Positions 6,609-16,308 of a DNA stretch of 64,000 nt are shown here, piece after piece. The stretch lies in NCBI GenBank assembly GCA_903877385.1, contig CAIRDP010000067.1, forward strand, positions 1 through 64,000, written 5' to 3'. The notes under the pieces are model-generated. The model saw only the letters and a list, made by a program, of their open reading frames with translations. It made no database searches and had not been told where the DNA came from. Position 1 is the first letter of the stretch. The number at the start of each line of letters is the position of its first letter. This stretch comes from an uncultured Bacteroidales bacterium (GTDB lineage Bacteria; Bacteroidota; Bacteroidia; Bacteroidales; FEN-979). Both the position numbers and the translations under genes were made by a program.

Positions 6609-9017
6609 ATGAAGAAAACCGTACTTTTCATTATATTTCTGGTATCAGTTTCAGTTTTTCCTTTTACAGGCGCGTTAAGCCAGACTCATACGACGGTAAA
6701 AGGAAGGCTTATTGATGCCACCAATTCCGAACCTGTTTCTTTTGCCAATATTGGTATAAAAGGCAAAACAGGAGGCACTTTTACCGATGTCAACGGTTTT
6801 TACAAACTGGAGATAGAAAAAGGGGATCATATTATTGTGTTCTCCTGCATTGGTTATGAAAAGTTGGAACATCCGATCAGTATTCCTGGCGACGGCAAGC
6901 TGATCGCACTGGATGTAATGATCAAACCCACTACCCAGGAGCTAAATACCGTTGTTGTTTCAGGTTCCAGGTATGAACAAAAGGTGGAAGAATCCGTTGC
7001 CACCATAGAAGTTCTCAAAGCCCAGAGCATACAGGCATCAAACCCTTCGAGCATAGACCAGGCCATTGATAAAATCCCCGGTATTGCCATTGTTGACAAT
7101 GAGCCCCAGATCAGGGGAGGAAGCGGGTTCAGTTCAGGTTTGGGCAGCAGGGTGATGGTGATGGTCGACGAGATCCCCATGATGAGGGGAGATGCAGGAA
7201 GGCCCGACTGGGGTTTTTTACCTGTGGATGATGTGGACCAGATCGAGCTGGTGAAAGGCGCTTCTTCGGTGGTATATGGCTCTTCGGCCATTACCGGTGC
7301 CATTAACATAAGGACGGTTTACCCCAAATCAATTCCTGAAACCAAGGTCAATTCATTTTTCGGAGTTTACAGTGCGCCCCCGAGAAGTTATACAAAACCC
7401 TGGAGCGGTTTTAATCCTATACAGTACGGGGTATCGGTATCTCACCTTCAGCAATTCGACAACATAGATGTGAGCATAGGGGGCAGTTATTACAGCGACG
7501 GGGGGTATATTGGCGGTGTGCCCGAAGCAAGTTCTGACACTGCATTTAATAAAGGACAGTTTGTAAAACGTGCCAAGGTCTATTTCAACACCAGGGTCAG
7601 GAATAAGAAGGTTCCCGGGCTTACTTACGGGCTGAACGGGAATTTCATGTATGATGAAGATGCGACAACCTATTTCTGGTATGATGCCGATACGAATATC
7701 TATAAATCTTATCCCGGGGCTTTGTCATATTTCAAGGTGTTCAGCTTTTATGTTGATCCGTTTATAAAGTATTTCGACAGCAAAGGCAACCAGTACAGTT
7801 TTAAAAACCGTGTTTATTACGGAAATACCAACGCCACAAATAACCAGTCGAACAGGTATGTGACCCTGTACGACGAATTTAAATACAGCCGCAGCTTCAG
7901 CAAGCTGGGGAACTTTACCATAGTCACAGGGATAATGAGCGCGTATTCTCATTCCGATGGACAGGTTTTCAGCGGTATACTTGCGCCCGACGGAACAACC
8001 ACTGCAAACCAGTCGGGGCAGTACAGCTCTGAAAATATCGGGGTGTATGTGCAGCTCTCCAAGAAATTTTTCAAGCGGCTTACCATTGAAGGCGGTGCAA
8101 GGTATGAATACTACAATATTGCCGACCTTACCGAAAGCAAACCTATTTTCAGGGCCGGGCTCAACTTCCAGGCATCGAAGACTACTTTTATCAGGGCTTC
8201 TGCAGGGCAGGGCTATCGTGCCCCCAGTATAGGTGAACGATATATAACCACGAATTCCGGTGGATTCGGGTTTTATCCCAATCCGACCCTTAAACCTGAA
8301 TTTTGCAACTCTTACGAGCTTGGGATCAAACAAATTTTCAAGATCGGGAAATTTGCATCGATGATTGATGTTGCCGGATTTTACGAGAATTACTGGAATT
8401 ATGTTGAATTCAATTTCGGTCTATGGGGGCATGGGCAGAATTTTCAGAAGAACATGGGTTTCAAATTCCTGAATACAGGTCCTGCAACCATCTATGGCCT
8501 GGATGCCACCTATACCGCCGAAGGAAAGATTGCCAGGAACCTCGAACTTTCGGTGCTGGTGGGTTATACCTATTCGGTGCCCGTGGCGACCAAACCCGAT
8601 GAAGTCTATTACGTGAATAACGGTCCTCCGAAATCCTCCTATTCATTTGCCAGCACTTCATCCGACACCAGCGGGAACATACTGAAATACAGGATACAGC
8701 ACCTGGTTAAATCGGACTTCCAGTTTACCTTTAAAAAACGTCTCTCGGCCGGGATTACCGGAAGGTATTACGGTTATATGAAAAATATAGACCTTTTCCT
8801 TTACAACCTTGATCCGCTTATGCATTCAGGGATTGTTAAATACCGGGAACAGCATCATGACGGAAATTTTATTGTGGATTTCAGGGTTGGATATGCCTTT
8901 GGGATCTTCAAAGTTTCGGTCATGATCAATAACCTGATGAATACCGAGTATTCCCTGAGGCCTGTAACTATTGAAGCACCCAGGACAACTTCGGTACAAC
9001 TTTTGTTGAATATTTGA
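6609..9017 (+). CDS. TonB-dependent outer-membrane receptor
   Basis: Outer-membrane active transporter of 802 residues. A signal peptide (about 1-24, MKKTVLFIIF) is followed by a carboxypeptidase-regulatory-like beta-sandwich (about 27-110), a plug domain (about 120-230, with QIRGGSGF and IELVKGASSVVYGSSAITGA) and a beta-barrel ending in an aromatic-poor strand, VQLLLNI. The ligand is unknown. The absence of a SusD partner argues against a glycan-uptake pair and is compatible with a siderophore, cobalamin or metal complex. An in-frame ATG at 6564 overlaps the previous gene and the promoter, so 6609 is preferred. Confidence 0.85.
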   Translation: MKKTVLFIIFLVSVSVFPFTGALSQTHTTVKGRLIDATNSEPVSFANIGIKGKTGGTFTDVNGFYKLEIEKGDHIIVFSCIGYEKLEHPISIPGDGKLIALDVMIKPTTQELNTVVVSGSRYEQKVEESVATIEVLKAQSIQASNPSSIDQAIDKIPGIAIVDNEPQIRGGSGFSSGLGSRVMVMVDEIPMMRGDAGRPDWGFLPVDDVDQIELVKGASSVVYGSSAITGAINIRTVYPKSIPETKVNSFFGVYSAPPRSYTKPWSGFNPIQYGVSVSHLQQFDNIDVSIGGSYYSDGGYIGGVPEASSDTAFNKGQFVKRAKVYFNTRVRNKKVPGLTYGLNGNFMYDEDATTYFWYDADTNIYKSYPGALSYFKVFSFYVDPFIKYFDSKGNQYSFKNRVYYGNTNATNNQSNRYVTLYDEFKYSRSFSKLGNFTIVTGIMSAYSHSDGQVFSGILAPDGTTTANQSGQYSSENIGVYVQLSKKFFKRLTIEGGARYEYYNIADLTESKPIFRAGLNFQASKTTFIRASAGQGYRAPSIGERYITTNSGGFGFYPNPTLKPEFCNSYELGIKQIFKIGKFASMIDVAGFYENYWNYVEFNFGLWGHGQNFQKNMGFKFLNTGPATIYGLDATYTAEGKIARNLELSVLVGYTYSVPVATKPDEVYYVNNGPPKSSYSFASTSSDTSGNILKYRIQHLVKSDFQFTFKKRLSAGITGRYYGYMKNIDLFLYNLDPLMHSGIVKYREQHHDGNFIVDFRVGYAFGIFKVSVMINNLMNTEYSLRPVTIEAPRTTSVQLLLNI

Positions 9018-9048
9018 CAAGAAAACACTAACCAAAAATTTTACATCT

Positions 9049-10002
9049 ATGAAAAAATTACTAGTATTGTTTGCATTTGTCTGTTTTGGCCTGAACGGCT
9101 TCAGCCAGGTATCAACCTTACCTAACGGCGGTTTCGAATCCTGGACGCAGAAGCCCAACTGGGGATATTATGAGCCCGACGGAGGGTTCTTTCATACACT
9201 GAACATCCTGGATACGGTGCCTACATCGGCCGGTGTTAGTGTGTACCGTTGCTCCGATACCGTTCACAGCGGAAGTTATTCGGCTCGCTGTATCACCCGC
9301 CTGATGCAGATTGTAACTTTAAAAGTCACTATCCCCGGGGTTATCGGTACCCTGAAAATCAACTGGTCGAATTCAACTGCCATTCTTGGAGAGAAATATA
9401 CCTGGACTACCAAGCCCGACCGTTTCCAGGGTTATTACCAGTCGTATCCTCTTAACGGTGATACTACAGCCGCAATCCTTCTGCTTTCAAAATGGAATAC
9501 CGGAACTCACCACAGGGATACCATTGCATACAACAGGCTTGTTTTCAAAGGCACTGTAAGCACCTGGACATTGTTTGACACACCGGTGACTTACCTCAAC
9601 AACACAACCATGCCCGATTCGATCACGGTTCTTCTGCTCTCCTGTGCCGGATACAATGCCCAGTACATGATGGGTTCTGTTGGCCAGATTGGCAGCCAGG
9701 CATATTTTGATGATGTGACCCTTACCAATATTTCGGGGATTGAATATATTTTCCATCCCACGGTGGATGTGAAAATCAGCCCGAATCCTGCTTCCTCTTA
9801 TATCAATGTAAGTCTTGACAAGGCCGTGAAAGATGGCTCGTTTGAGATTTACGATGTACAGGGAAAGAAATCAGGACAGTTTGAAATGAGTGATATATCG
9901 GCCAGGATCAATGTAAGCAACCTGGCTTCGGGTGTTTATTATTACCGTTTCAGGGGAAACGGGGAGGTTATGAATACAGGTTCATTCATAGTTACACGCT
10001 AA
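9049..10002 (+). CDS. T9SS-secreted protein with N-terminal beta-sandwich
   Basis: Secreted protein of 317 residues. Signal peptide 1-20 (MKKLLVLFAF, ending GFSQ) leads into a PNGGFESW motif. In Bacteroidota this motif opens PCMD or carbohydrate-binding-like jelly-roll domains. The C-terminal 75 residues (from about 243: ISPNPASSYINVSL, ending GSFIVTR) are a type A T9SS sorting domain. No catalytic motif is visible. It lies 31 nt after the TonB receptor, so the two may be co-transcribed. That would suggest a surface partner, which is an inference from spacing only. Confidence 0.78.
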   Translation: MKKLLVLFAFVCFGLNGFSQVSTLPNGGFESWTQKPNWGYYEPDGGFFHTLNILDTVPTSAGVSVYRCSDTVHSGSYSARCITRLMQIVTLKVTIPGVIGTLKINWSNSTAILGEKYTWTTKPDRFQGYYQSYPLNGDTTAAILLLSKWNTGTHHRDTIAYNRLVFKGTVSTWTLFDTPVTYLNNTTMPDSITVLLLSCAGYNAQYMMGSVGQIGSQAYFDDVTLTNISGIEYIFHPTVDVKISPNPASSYINVSLDKAVKDGSFEIYDVQGKKSGQFEMSDISARINVSNLASGVYYYRFRGNGEVMNTGSFIVTR

Positions 10003-10010
10003 AAAACCGG

Positions 10011-10052
10011 ATATGCACGGTGAACCTGAGAATCACTGTTCACCGTGCATAT
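10011..10052. terminator. Long perfect hairpin between T9SS gene and rocD
   Basis: Arms 10011-10025 (ATATGCACGGTGAAC) and 10038-10052 pair perfectly over 15 bp around a 12-nt loop. There is no T tract, so it may be a Rho-independent-like terminator, an mRNA-stabilising hairpin or a repeat element. It overlaps the 5' side of the rocD leader. Confidence 0.6.
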
Positions 10053-10089
10053 TACTACCCGGCCATATAAATTATTCAATTACAATATT

Positions 10090-11313
10090 ATGACTAAAAT
10101 AACAAGTTCACCAATGGCTATGGAGCTCGAGGATAAGTACGGGGCCCATAACTATCATCCTCTTCCCGTTGTGCTTTCGAAAGGCCAGGGAGTTTTCATG
10201 TGGGATGTGGAAGGAAAGCGCTACTTTGATTTCTTGTCTGCCTACTCTGCCGTTAACCAGGGGCATTGTCATCCGAAGATCACAAAAGCATTGATCGACC
10301 AGGTTCAGACCCTGGAGCTCACCTCCAGGGCATTTTACAATAACGTACTCGGGGAGTATGAGGAATTTGTAACGAAATATTTCGGGTACCAGCGTGTTCT
10401 GCCTATGAACACCGGGGCCGAAGGTGATGAGACTGCGCTGAAGCTTACCCGTAAATGGGCCTATAAGGTCAAGGGTGTGGCTGAGAACCAGGCCAAGATC
10501 ATTTGCTGTGAAAATAATTTTCACGGAAGGACGATCACTGTGGTTTCCATGTCGACCGACCCGCAGGCAAGGGATGATTTCGGCCCGTTTACGCCGGGAT
10601 TCATTGTGATTCCCTACAATGATCTTCCTGCCCTTGAGAAGGCCCTTCAGGACCCCACGGTTGCGGGATTCCTGGTTGAGCCCATACAGGGTGAAGCCGG
10701 GGTGTTTGTGCCCGATGAAGGCTACCTGAAGAAGGCTTATGATATTTGCAAGGCAAAGAATGTTCTGTTTATTGCCGATGAGGTTCAGACGGGAATTGCA
10801 CGTACAGGCAAGCTCCTAGCATGCGACTGGGAGGGTTTCAAACCCGATGTGTTAATTCTTGGCAAAGCCCTTTCGGGAGGTGTTTATCCCATTTCGGCAG
10901 TCCTTGCCGATGATCATATCATGATGACCATTCACCCGGGAGAACACGGCTCAACTTTCGGGGGGAACCCGGTGGCTGCAAGGGTTGCAATTGCCGCACT
11001 GGAAGTGGTAAAGGACGAGAAACTGGCCGAAAATGCCCAGGTCATGGGTGAGCTGTTCCGCTCTGAAGTAAGGAAGATCAATTCCCCCTTCATCGAACTC
11101 GTCCGTGGCAAAGGCCTTCTGAATGCAGTCGTGATCAAACCACATAACGGAAAATCAGCATGGGACGTCTGCCTGAAGATGCGCGACAACGGCCTTCTGG
11201 CAAAACCAACCCACGACCATATCATTCGCTTCGCTCCCCCCTTGGTGATCAATGAGGCCCAGGTGCTTGAAGCAGTTGCGATAATCAAAGAGTCGATAAA
11301 GGAACTGGAATAA
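10090..11313 (+). CDS. rocD: Ornithine--oxo-acid transaminase
   Basis: PLP-dependent class III aminotransferase (407 residues) that converts ornithine and 2-oxoglutarate to glutamate semialdehyde and glutamate. It links arginine catabolism to proline and glutamate. Visible hallmarks are [13 protein letters not shown] for cofactor phosphate binding, [14 protein letters not shown] with the PLP-contacting aspartate, and ILGKALSGG with the Schiff-base Lys near 259. [11 protein letters not shown] completes the signature. The ATG at 10090 ([18 protein letters not shown]) aligns with family starts, whereas an upstream ATG at 10045 falls inside the hairpin. Confidence 0.92.
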   Translation: MTKITSSPMAMELEDKYGAHNYHPLPVVLSKGQGVFMWDVEGKRYFDFLSAYSAVNQGHCHPKITKALIDQVQTLELTSRAFYNNVLGEYEEFVTKYFGYQRVLPMNTGAEGDETALKLTRKWAYKVKGVAENQAKIICCENNFHGRTITVVSMSTDPQARDDFGPFTPGFIVIPYNDLPALEKALQDPTVAGFLVEPIQGEAGVFVPDEGYLKKAYDICKAKNVLFIADEVQTGIARTGKLLACDWEGFKPDVLILGKALSGGVYPISAVLADDHIMMTIHPGEHGSTFGGNPVAARVAIAALEVVKDEKLAENAQVMGELFRSEVRKINSPFIELVRGKGLLNAVVIKPHNGKSAWDVCLKMRDNGLLAKPTHDHIIRFAPPLVINEAQVLEAVAIIKESIKELE

Positions 11314-11318
11314 AACTG

Positions 11319-11346
11319 TGATTCATGACTCTTGGCTCATGGCCGG
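11319..11346. repeat. Degenerate heptad array (TGATTCA type)
   Basis: Four 7-bp units, TGATTCA, TGACTCT, TGGCTCA and TGGCCGG, share TG at their starts. The array fills most of the 41-nt gap between the convergent genes rocD and the TonB receptor. It is short and imperfect, but its 7-bp period matches the other arrays. Confidence 0.5.
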
Positions 11347-11354
11347 TTCCCGGT

Positions 11355-13778
11355 TTAGAATCCCGCTACCAGCTTGAGGTTGAAAAGCCGTGGAGTGAGA
11401 TAATTCGGAACATTATACTGCCTTCCCTGAACATCGGTGATCCACTGGTATGAAACCGTATTGGCAAAGTCGAAAAGGTTGAACACATCCAGGCCGATCC
11501 AGAGGGATTTAAATGCGCGAAGCGGATTCTTTGCTGAAAAGTGAGTGTATTCTCCTATCAGCTGTTTTGAAAGGCCTATGTCGACACGGCGGTAGGGAGG
11601 CATCCTGAAGGTTTGGAGGTATCTTGGGGAATCAGGAGCCCCATAGGGCAGCCCGGTACCGTAAACGAGGGTGATAGCCACTTTCCAGGTAGGGAAACCG
11701 GGAATGAAGTCCTGGAAGAAGATTGCCAGGTTGATACGCTGGTCGGTAGGACGGGGCACCCAGTATCCCTCAAAATATTCTTCGGTCTTCATTATTGACA
11801 AGCTGGCCCATGATTCAGCTCCTTTCACAAATTCACCGTTAATGCGGAAGTCAATTCCCCCTGCATACCCATGGGCATCGTTGGTGCCGTAATACCGTAT
11901 CCTCAGGTTGTCAATTTCATAGGGAATAAGGTCCTGTATATACTTGTAATAAACCTCTGTAACCAATTTGAAAGGCCTGTGCCATAGGCTGAAGTAAAAG
12001 TCGCTGCCGGCCACCCCCTGGAAGGATGTCTGGGCTTTTAGTCCTGGCACAATGATCCCCTGCAGATCGGTCATTTCCCTGAACGTCAGCGGTTGTGAAT
12101 AAACCCCTCCGGATATCCTGAACACTATATCTTTTTTCCAGCGGGGTTTATAGGAGAAGTTAAGCCTTGGATTAAACAGGAACTGCCCGTTATAATCCGA
12201 ATAAATAAACCTGGCCCCTGCGGTCAGCCCTATATCATTCTTCTCATTTTTGAAAGTCCAGGTATTCTGAAAGAATGCGTCGCCTTTATTGGTAGTCATC
12301 GCGCCTGTGGATTTTATCACATCGCTCAGGACCAGGTTTGAATGCGGAGGAGGGTTCTGGCCAAGGGAGTCATGCGGACGGGGCAGGGAATAGCCTGCCG
12401 AATCGAGCATCTGCCATTCATTCATGGTATAGGTAAATATATCGTGCTGGTATTTAATCCCCCACAGCATCTGGCTTTTTCCTTTTTCGTATGAACCCCG
12501 GTGTTCTATATTGAAAACAGTGCCTTCAAGATAATCTCTTGCATGGTTAAGATAGGCGCCAACACCCAGCAATTGTATAAGGTCGCCCTGGTCCTTGCCT
12601 GTTAACGACACCTGCCCCAGCCAGTATTCCCCTGATATGTCGTACGTTTGGGCTTCATAGGTCTGGTAGGCCGAACCTGAGAGCTTCAGGCGCAGGTGGT
12701 CGTTGGGTTTAAAAGTCAGGGTGGCCGATGAAAGCCAGTTCTGGTAGCTGTCGTTCTCTTCACCGTCAAAGTATATCTTTACCTGGTAGGCCGAAACGGC
12801 ATCGCTTCCGAAAGTTGTCGTCTGGCTTTGGGGAATAAGTTTGAAGGAATTTGCAGTGAAGCTCCCGAAAACAGAAAGTTCCCACTTGCTGCTGAAATCA
12901 TAATACAGCATCCCCTGTACATCAAAAAACCTGGGTTTGTAATTCCCTTTTGTGTCCAGCGATTTCAGGAGGTAGGTATTGGTTTTATACCTCGCTCCAA
13001 GGAGGTAAGACAGTTTCCTGGTGATTTTGCCTTCAACGTGGGCTGTTGCGCCCAGCAGGCTGGCTTCGAAGGAAGCAGCAAATGAAGATGGTTTCTTGTA
13101 TTTGATGTCAAGCACGCTCGACATCTTGTCTCCGTACTTGGCATCGAAACCCCCGGCTGAGAAACTGATTCCCGAAACCAGGTCAGGGTTAAGGAAGCTC
13201 TGCCCTTCCTGCTGTCCTGCCCTTACAAGGTACGGACGGTAGATTTCTATATCGTTGACGAACACCAGGTTCTCATCATAGTTTCCGCCCCGAACCGAAT
13301 ACTGAGAGCTCATTTCATTACGGGAACTCACACCCGGCATGGTCTTGATCAGGTCCTCCACGCTGGCATTTATGGTAGGGATATAAGTAATGGCTTTGGG
13401 ATCGAGGCGGCTGAATGTGTTGGTCCTGAGTTGCTGATCTTTCACTTCAATTGTGGAAAGTTCGGTGGATGAAGGTGTAAGCTTGCGGTTTAGAAGCCTG
13501 TTTTCACCTTTCTTCAGGTTTAGTTTTACTGAATCTGTAGTGAACCCGATAACGGAGAACAAAAGGACAATTTCTTTGCCCGTCTGAACTTTTATTTCAT
13601 AAGACCCGTCTTTGGCTGCCGAAGTCCCGCTGCTTGTACCTTTGATAGCTATATTGGCAAATTCAAGGGGCTTCCCGTCCGGGTCGCTGATGAATCCATG
13701 AACTTTTGCTTCCTGGGCGGTAACTGAGGCACAGACAAGGAACAGAATACCGGTGAGGAGGTTCCTGAAAGCGGTCAT
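11355..13778 (-). CDS. TonB-dependent receptor with carboxypeptidase-like domain
   Basis: Outer-membrane receptor of 807 residues. Signal peptide 1-21 (ending VTAQ), CarboxypepD-regulatory-like domain (about 24-105, HGFISDPDGKPLEFANIAIKG), plug (about 115-225, with MPGVSSRNEMSSQYSVRGG) and a beta-barrel ending RLFNLKLVAGF with the expected terminal Phe. Its ATG overlaps the stop of the upstream gene by 4 bp (ATGA), so the two are translationally coupled. There is no SusD partner. The ligand is unknown. Confidence 0.85.
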   Translation of the reverse strand: MTAFRNLLTGILFLVCASVTAQEAKVHGFISDPDGKPLEFANIAIKGTSSGTSAAKDGSYEIKVQTGKEIVLLFSVIGFTTDSVKLNLKKGENRLLNRKLTPSSTELSTIEVKDQQLRTNTFSRLDPKAITYIPTINASVEDLIKTMPGVSSRNEMSSQYSVRGGNYDENLVFVNDIEIYRPYLVRAGQQEGQSFLNPDLVSGISFSAGGFDAKYGDKMSSVLDIKYKKPSSFAASFEASLLGATAHVEGKITRKLSYLLGARYKTNTYLLKSLDTKGNYKPRFFDVQGMLYYDFSSKWELSVFGSFTANSFKLIPQSQTTTFGSDAVSAYQVKIYFDGEENDSYQNWLSSATLTFKPNDHLRLKLSGSAYQTYEAQTYDISGEYWLGQVSLTGKDQGDLIQLLGVGAYLNHARDYLEGTVFNIEHRGSYEKGKSQMLWGIKYQHDIFTYTMNEWQMLDSAGYSLPRPHDSLGQNPPPHSNLVLSDVIKSTGAMTTNKGDAFFQNTWTFKNEKNDIGLTAGARFIYSDYNGQFLFNPRLNFSYKPRWKKDIVFRISGGVYSQPLTFREMTDLQGIIVPGLKAQTSFQGVAGSDFYFSLWHRPFKLVTEVYYKYIQDLIPYEIDNLRIRYYGTNDAHGYAGGIDFRINGEFVKGAESWASLSIMKTEEYFEGYWVPRPTDQRINLAIFFQDFIPGFPTWKVAITLVYGTGLPYGAPDSPRYLQTFRMPPYRRVDIGLSKQLIGEYTHFSAKNPLRAFKSLWIGLDVFNLFDFANTVSYQWITDVQGRQYNVPNYLTPRLFNLKLVAGF

Positions 13779-14452
13779 TGCTGTTCTTTAAGCCGTTCTT
13801 CTTTCTTTTTGAATTTCCCTTCTTTCCATGATTTGATGAACTGGGCCCAGGCGAAAGGATTGAAGATGTTAAATGGCTGCTGCTGCCCGAAGTAGTAGAG
13901 TTTGGAAGTTGTATTCTCGATGTAATTGTTGTAGTTCATATTGGCATCCATGGGATAGTCCAGGGCCGCCAGCCGCAGTGTGTAAACATCCAGGTTTTTC
14001 CTGGCAATTTCATAATCGTCATCAGGGATCTTGGTCTCGATGAAGGCCCTTTTAAAATCCTCAAGAGTGGGCCAGGGAAAAATGATGGCAGCCGACAACG
14101 TCAGGGTATCGTTGGTCATCAGCTGGATGAGGGAGTATTTTTTCTGTGTGATGGTGTCGGGGATGATGAAGGAAGCGGGTTTATAACCGATTGCCGTGAA
14201 AAGCACGGTGTCGTGCTGATGGGCGACAAAGGAGAAGAAACCGTAAACGTCGCTGGCAGTTCCGTAGTTGCTGTTCCTGACCAGTACTTTTGTGTAGGGA
14301 ACCGGGTTCAGGCTGTCGGCAGTGATGGTTATACCCGAGAACTGAACAAGTTTCTCTTCAGCCACCTTGTTCTGCGCATCAAGATTCATCCAGCTGCCGG
14401 TTAAAGCAATGGACAGAGCCAGAAGAAATATCCTTGAAATCATGCGCAGCAA
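13775..14452 (-). CDS. Carboxypeptidase-like regulatory domain protein, coupled to the TonB receptor
   Basis: Exported protein of 225 residues with signal peptide 1-26 (ending NLDAQ). A single CarboxypepD-regulatory-like beta-sandwich covers about 34-115 (FSGITITADSLNPVPYTKVL). A charged helical tail ends KKKEERLKEQQ. The 4-bp overlap with the downstream TonB receptor argues for a shared function at the outer membrane, perhaps as a periplasmic accessory. I know no assigned role for this family. Confidence 0.72.
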   Translation of the reverse strand: MLRMISRIFLLALSIALTGSWMNLDAQNKVAEEKLVQFSGITITADSLNPVPYTKVLVRNSNYGTASDVYGFFSFVAHQHDTVLFTAIGYKPASFIIPDTITQKKYSLIQLMTNDTLTLSAAIIFPWPTLEDFKRAFIETKIPDDDYEIARKNLDVYTLRLAALDYPMDANMNYNNYIENTTSKLYYFGQQQPFNIFNPFAWAQFIKSWKEGKFKKKEERLKEQQ

Positions 14453-14528
14453 ACAGGTTCGGGTGTTAAAGATAACGGGGTTTCGATCAAATTATTTCCG
14501 CCCGCAGGCGATTGTATAAAAAGAAAAA

Positions 14529-14555
14529 GGCTGTCGCATGGTCTATGCGGCAGCC
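14529..14555 (-). terminator. Rho-independent terminator of rpmB
   Basis: Read on the minus strand, arms at 14555-14545 and 14539-14529 form an 11-bp stem with one G-U type pair. It is followed by a T-rich tract (CTTTTTCTTTTT). It lies just past the rpmB stop. Confidence 0.88.
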
Positions 14556-14575
14556 CTCATCAGCCCATGAAAATA

Positions 14576-14815
14576 TTATTTGGATAAATATCCTTTTTCT
14601 CTTGCTTTTTTAATGGAAGCGTACACCCCGTTTTTATTGATATGCCTGATTCCTTCGGCAGAAATCCTGAGCGTAATTTCTTTGTTTTCTTCAGGAATAA
14701 AAAACTTTTTAGTCTGAAGATTCGGGCTGAACACCCTTTTAGTCTTATGGTTCGAGTGCGATACTTTATTCCCTCTGATTGCGCCTTTTCCCGTTATTTC
14801 ACAAGTTCTTGCCAT
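14576..14815 (-). CDS. rpmB: 50S ribosomal protein L28
   Basis: Large-subunit ribosomal protein of 79 residues. The N-terminus [20 protein letters not shown] and RRTKR-like [11 protein letters not shown] block are diagnostic of bL28. It is monocistronic here, with its own promoter and terminator. In many Bacteroidota rpmB is followed by rpmG (L33) and a small DUF4295 gene, and neither is present next to it in this window. Confidence 0.95.
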   Translation of the reverse strand: MARTCEITGKGAIRGNKVSHSNHKTKRVFSPNLQTKKFFIPEENKEITLRISAEGIRHINKNGVYASIKKAREKGYLSK

Positions 14816-14850
14816 GGCTGAATGATATTATTGATTTTCAATTGGGAGTG

Positions 14851-14881
14851 CAAAGGTAAGAATACTTTTTTATTCTGCAAA
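14851..14881 (-). promoter_or_regulatory. Consensus Bacteroidota promoter of rpmB
   Basis: On the minus strand TTTG (14881-14878), 19 nt, then TACCTTTG (14858-14851) followed by C. This is an exact match to TTTG-N19-TAnnTTTG. The -7 element lies 35 nt before the rpmB ATG. Confidence 0.85.
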
Positions 14882-14921
14882 GGGGAGATTGAAAAAATGT
14901 TACACAGGGAGAGAGACCGAT

Positions 14922-14984
14922 GAATATCGAATATCGAATGGTGAATATTGAATATTGAATATTGAACAAAGAATGTTGAACTTA
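14922..14984. repeat. GAATATT heptad array (9 units)
   Basis: Nine consecutive 7-bp units each start with GAA: GAATATC twice, GAATGGT, GAATATT three times, GAACAAA, GAATGTT and GAACTTA. It lies between the 3' end of cinA and the rpmB promoter. Confidence 0.9.
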
Positions 14985-15021
14985 AATATTGAGCAAAGCC
15001 CCCGAAGCGATCAACACCCTG

Positions 15022-16281
15022 TTACAGGAGACTTTTCCTCAGCATATTCAGTGCCTGGAGCGCGGCCCGGCGGATATTCCTGTCGCGGCTGTCGCCGAAA
15101 AGAAATTGTTTTGAAAATACCTCTTCGGGAGTTGCGATGGCAATCCATGTCGTGCCTATGGGTTTTTCCTTTGTGCCACCGTCGGGACCGGCAATACCTG
15201 AAACGGCAATCACGTAATCCACGTTGAGGTTAGTCTGGGCTCCTATAGCCATTTCGGTTGCAACTTCGGAACTTACAGCTCCGTATTCGTCTATGGTTTC
15301 GGGCATAATGCCCAGCATCTGCTCCTTTATCCCGTTATCATAGGCAATGATGGATCCTTTGTAATAAGCTGAACTGCCCGGAACGCTGGTCAGCAGGTGC
15401 GCAATATAACCGCCGGTACAACTTTCGGCAGTGCCGAGGCTGCAGTTCTTTTCAAGCAGAAGTTTCCCTACTATGGCTTCAAGCCTGTCGTCATCCTCAC
15501 CAAAAATGTATTCGGAAATAAGGAGGGAAAGTTTATCCGCCTGTTTTTCAACCAGGTCGAGGATCTCTGTTTCGTCATCACCCGTTCCTGTTAGCCTTAA
15601 ACGAACTATCCCGGGCTGGGGTAGGTAGGCGAGTCTGATTGCAGGGGGCAGGTTATTTTCCCATTCTTCGATGAGGGTGGCCAGAAAAGATTCCCCTATG
15701 CCCTGCGTCATTATGGTTTTATGATAAATCGACTTCGGATGAAATCTCTTCTTCAGTTCGGGGATGATGTACTCCTTCATCATAGCCTGCATCTCGAAAG
15801 GGACTCCCGGCATGGAAACATAAACTGTTTTACCCTTCCGCCCCGGAACCGGTATGTCTTTTTCAAACCACATCCCCCTGGCAGTCCCCAGTTTATTGGG
15901 GATCCCTGTACAATCCTCGGGCAGGTAAGCCTGTTGCCGGTTAAGCTCGGTAACCTGGTATCCCCGGCGTGCAAACACGCTCTCGACATCTTTGTAAGCC
16001 TCCTCGTTAAACACCAGCCTGGTGCCGAAAAAGTCGCATAAAGTGGTCTTGGTGATATCGTCTTTAGTAGGTCCAATCCCGCCCGATATAAGTACAACTT
16101 CGCAACGTTCACCGGCTTTCCACAAGGCGTCGAGGATCTGTTCACGGGTGTCGCCGATAATGGTAAACTGCTGTACCTTAAAACCCGACAGGCTGAGTTG
16201 TTCCCCCATCCAGGAGGCATTGGTGTTGACGACCTGGCCGATCAGCAGTTCGTCACCTATGTTGATGATCTCAATGTTCAT
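15022..16281 (-). CDS. cinA: CinA-family protein (NMN deamidase / ADP-ribose pyrophosphatase type)
   Basis: Cytoplasmic protein of 419 residues with the two standard CinA domains. The N-terminal MoaB/MoeA-like fold (about 1-170) has IINIGDELLIGQVVNTNA and SGGIGPTKDD. The C-terminal amidohydrolase (about 255-415) has GTAESCTGG with its catalytic serine. Family members recycle pyridine nucleotides by deamidating NMN, and some hydrolyse ADP-ribose. It is 27 nt downstream of the sugar transferase gene, so co-transcription is possible without an obvious functional link. Confidence 0.92.
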   Translation of the reverse strand: MNIEIINIGDELLIGQVVNTNASWMGEQLSLSGFKVQQFTIIGDTREQILDALWKAGERCEVVLISGGIGPTKDDITKTTLCDFFGTRLVFNEEAYKDVESVFARRGYQVTELNRQQAYLPEDCTGIPNKLGTARGMWFEKDIPVPGRKGKTVYVSMPGVPFEMQAMMKEYIIPELKKRFHPKSIYHKTIMTQGIGESFLATLIEEWENNLPPAIRLAYLPQPGIVRLRLTGTGDDETEILDLVEKQADKLSLLISEYIFGEDDDRLEAIVGKLLLEKNCSLGTAESCTGGYIAHLLTSVPGSSAYYKGSIIAYDNGIKEQMLGIMPETIDEYGAVSSEVATEMAIGAQTNLNVDYVIAVSGIAGPDGGTKEKPIGTTWIAIATPEEVFSKQFLFGDSRDRNIRRAALQALNMLRKSLL

Positions 16282-16308
16282 ACGGCAAAGATGTGAAAAT
16301 CCCGGGAA

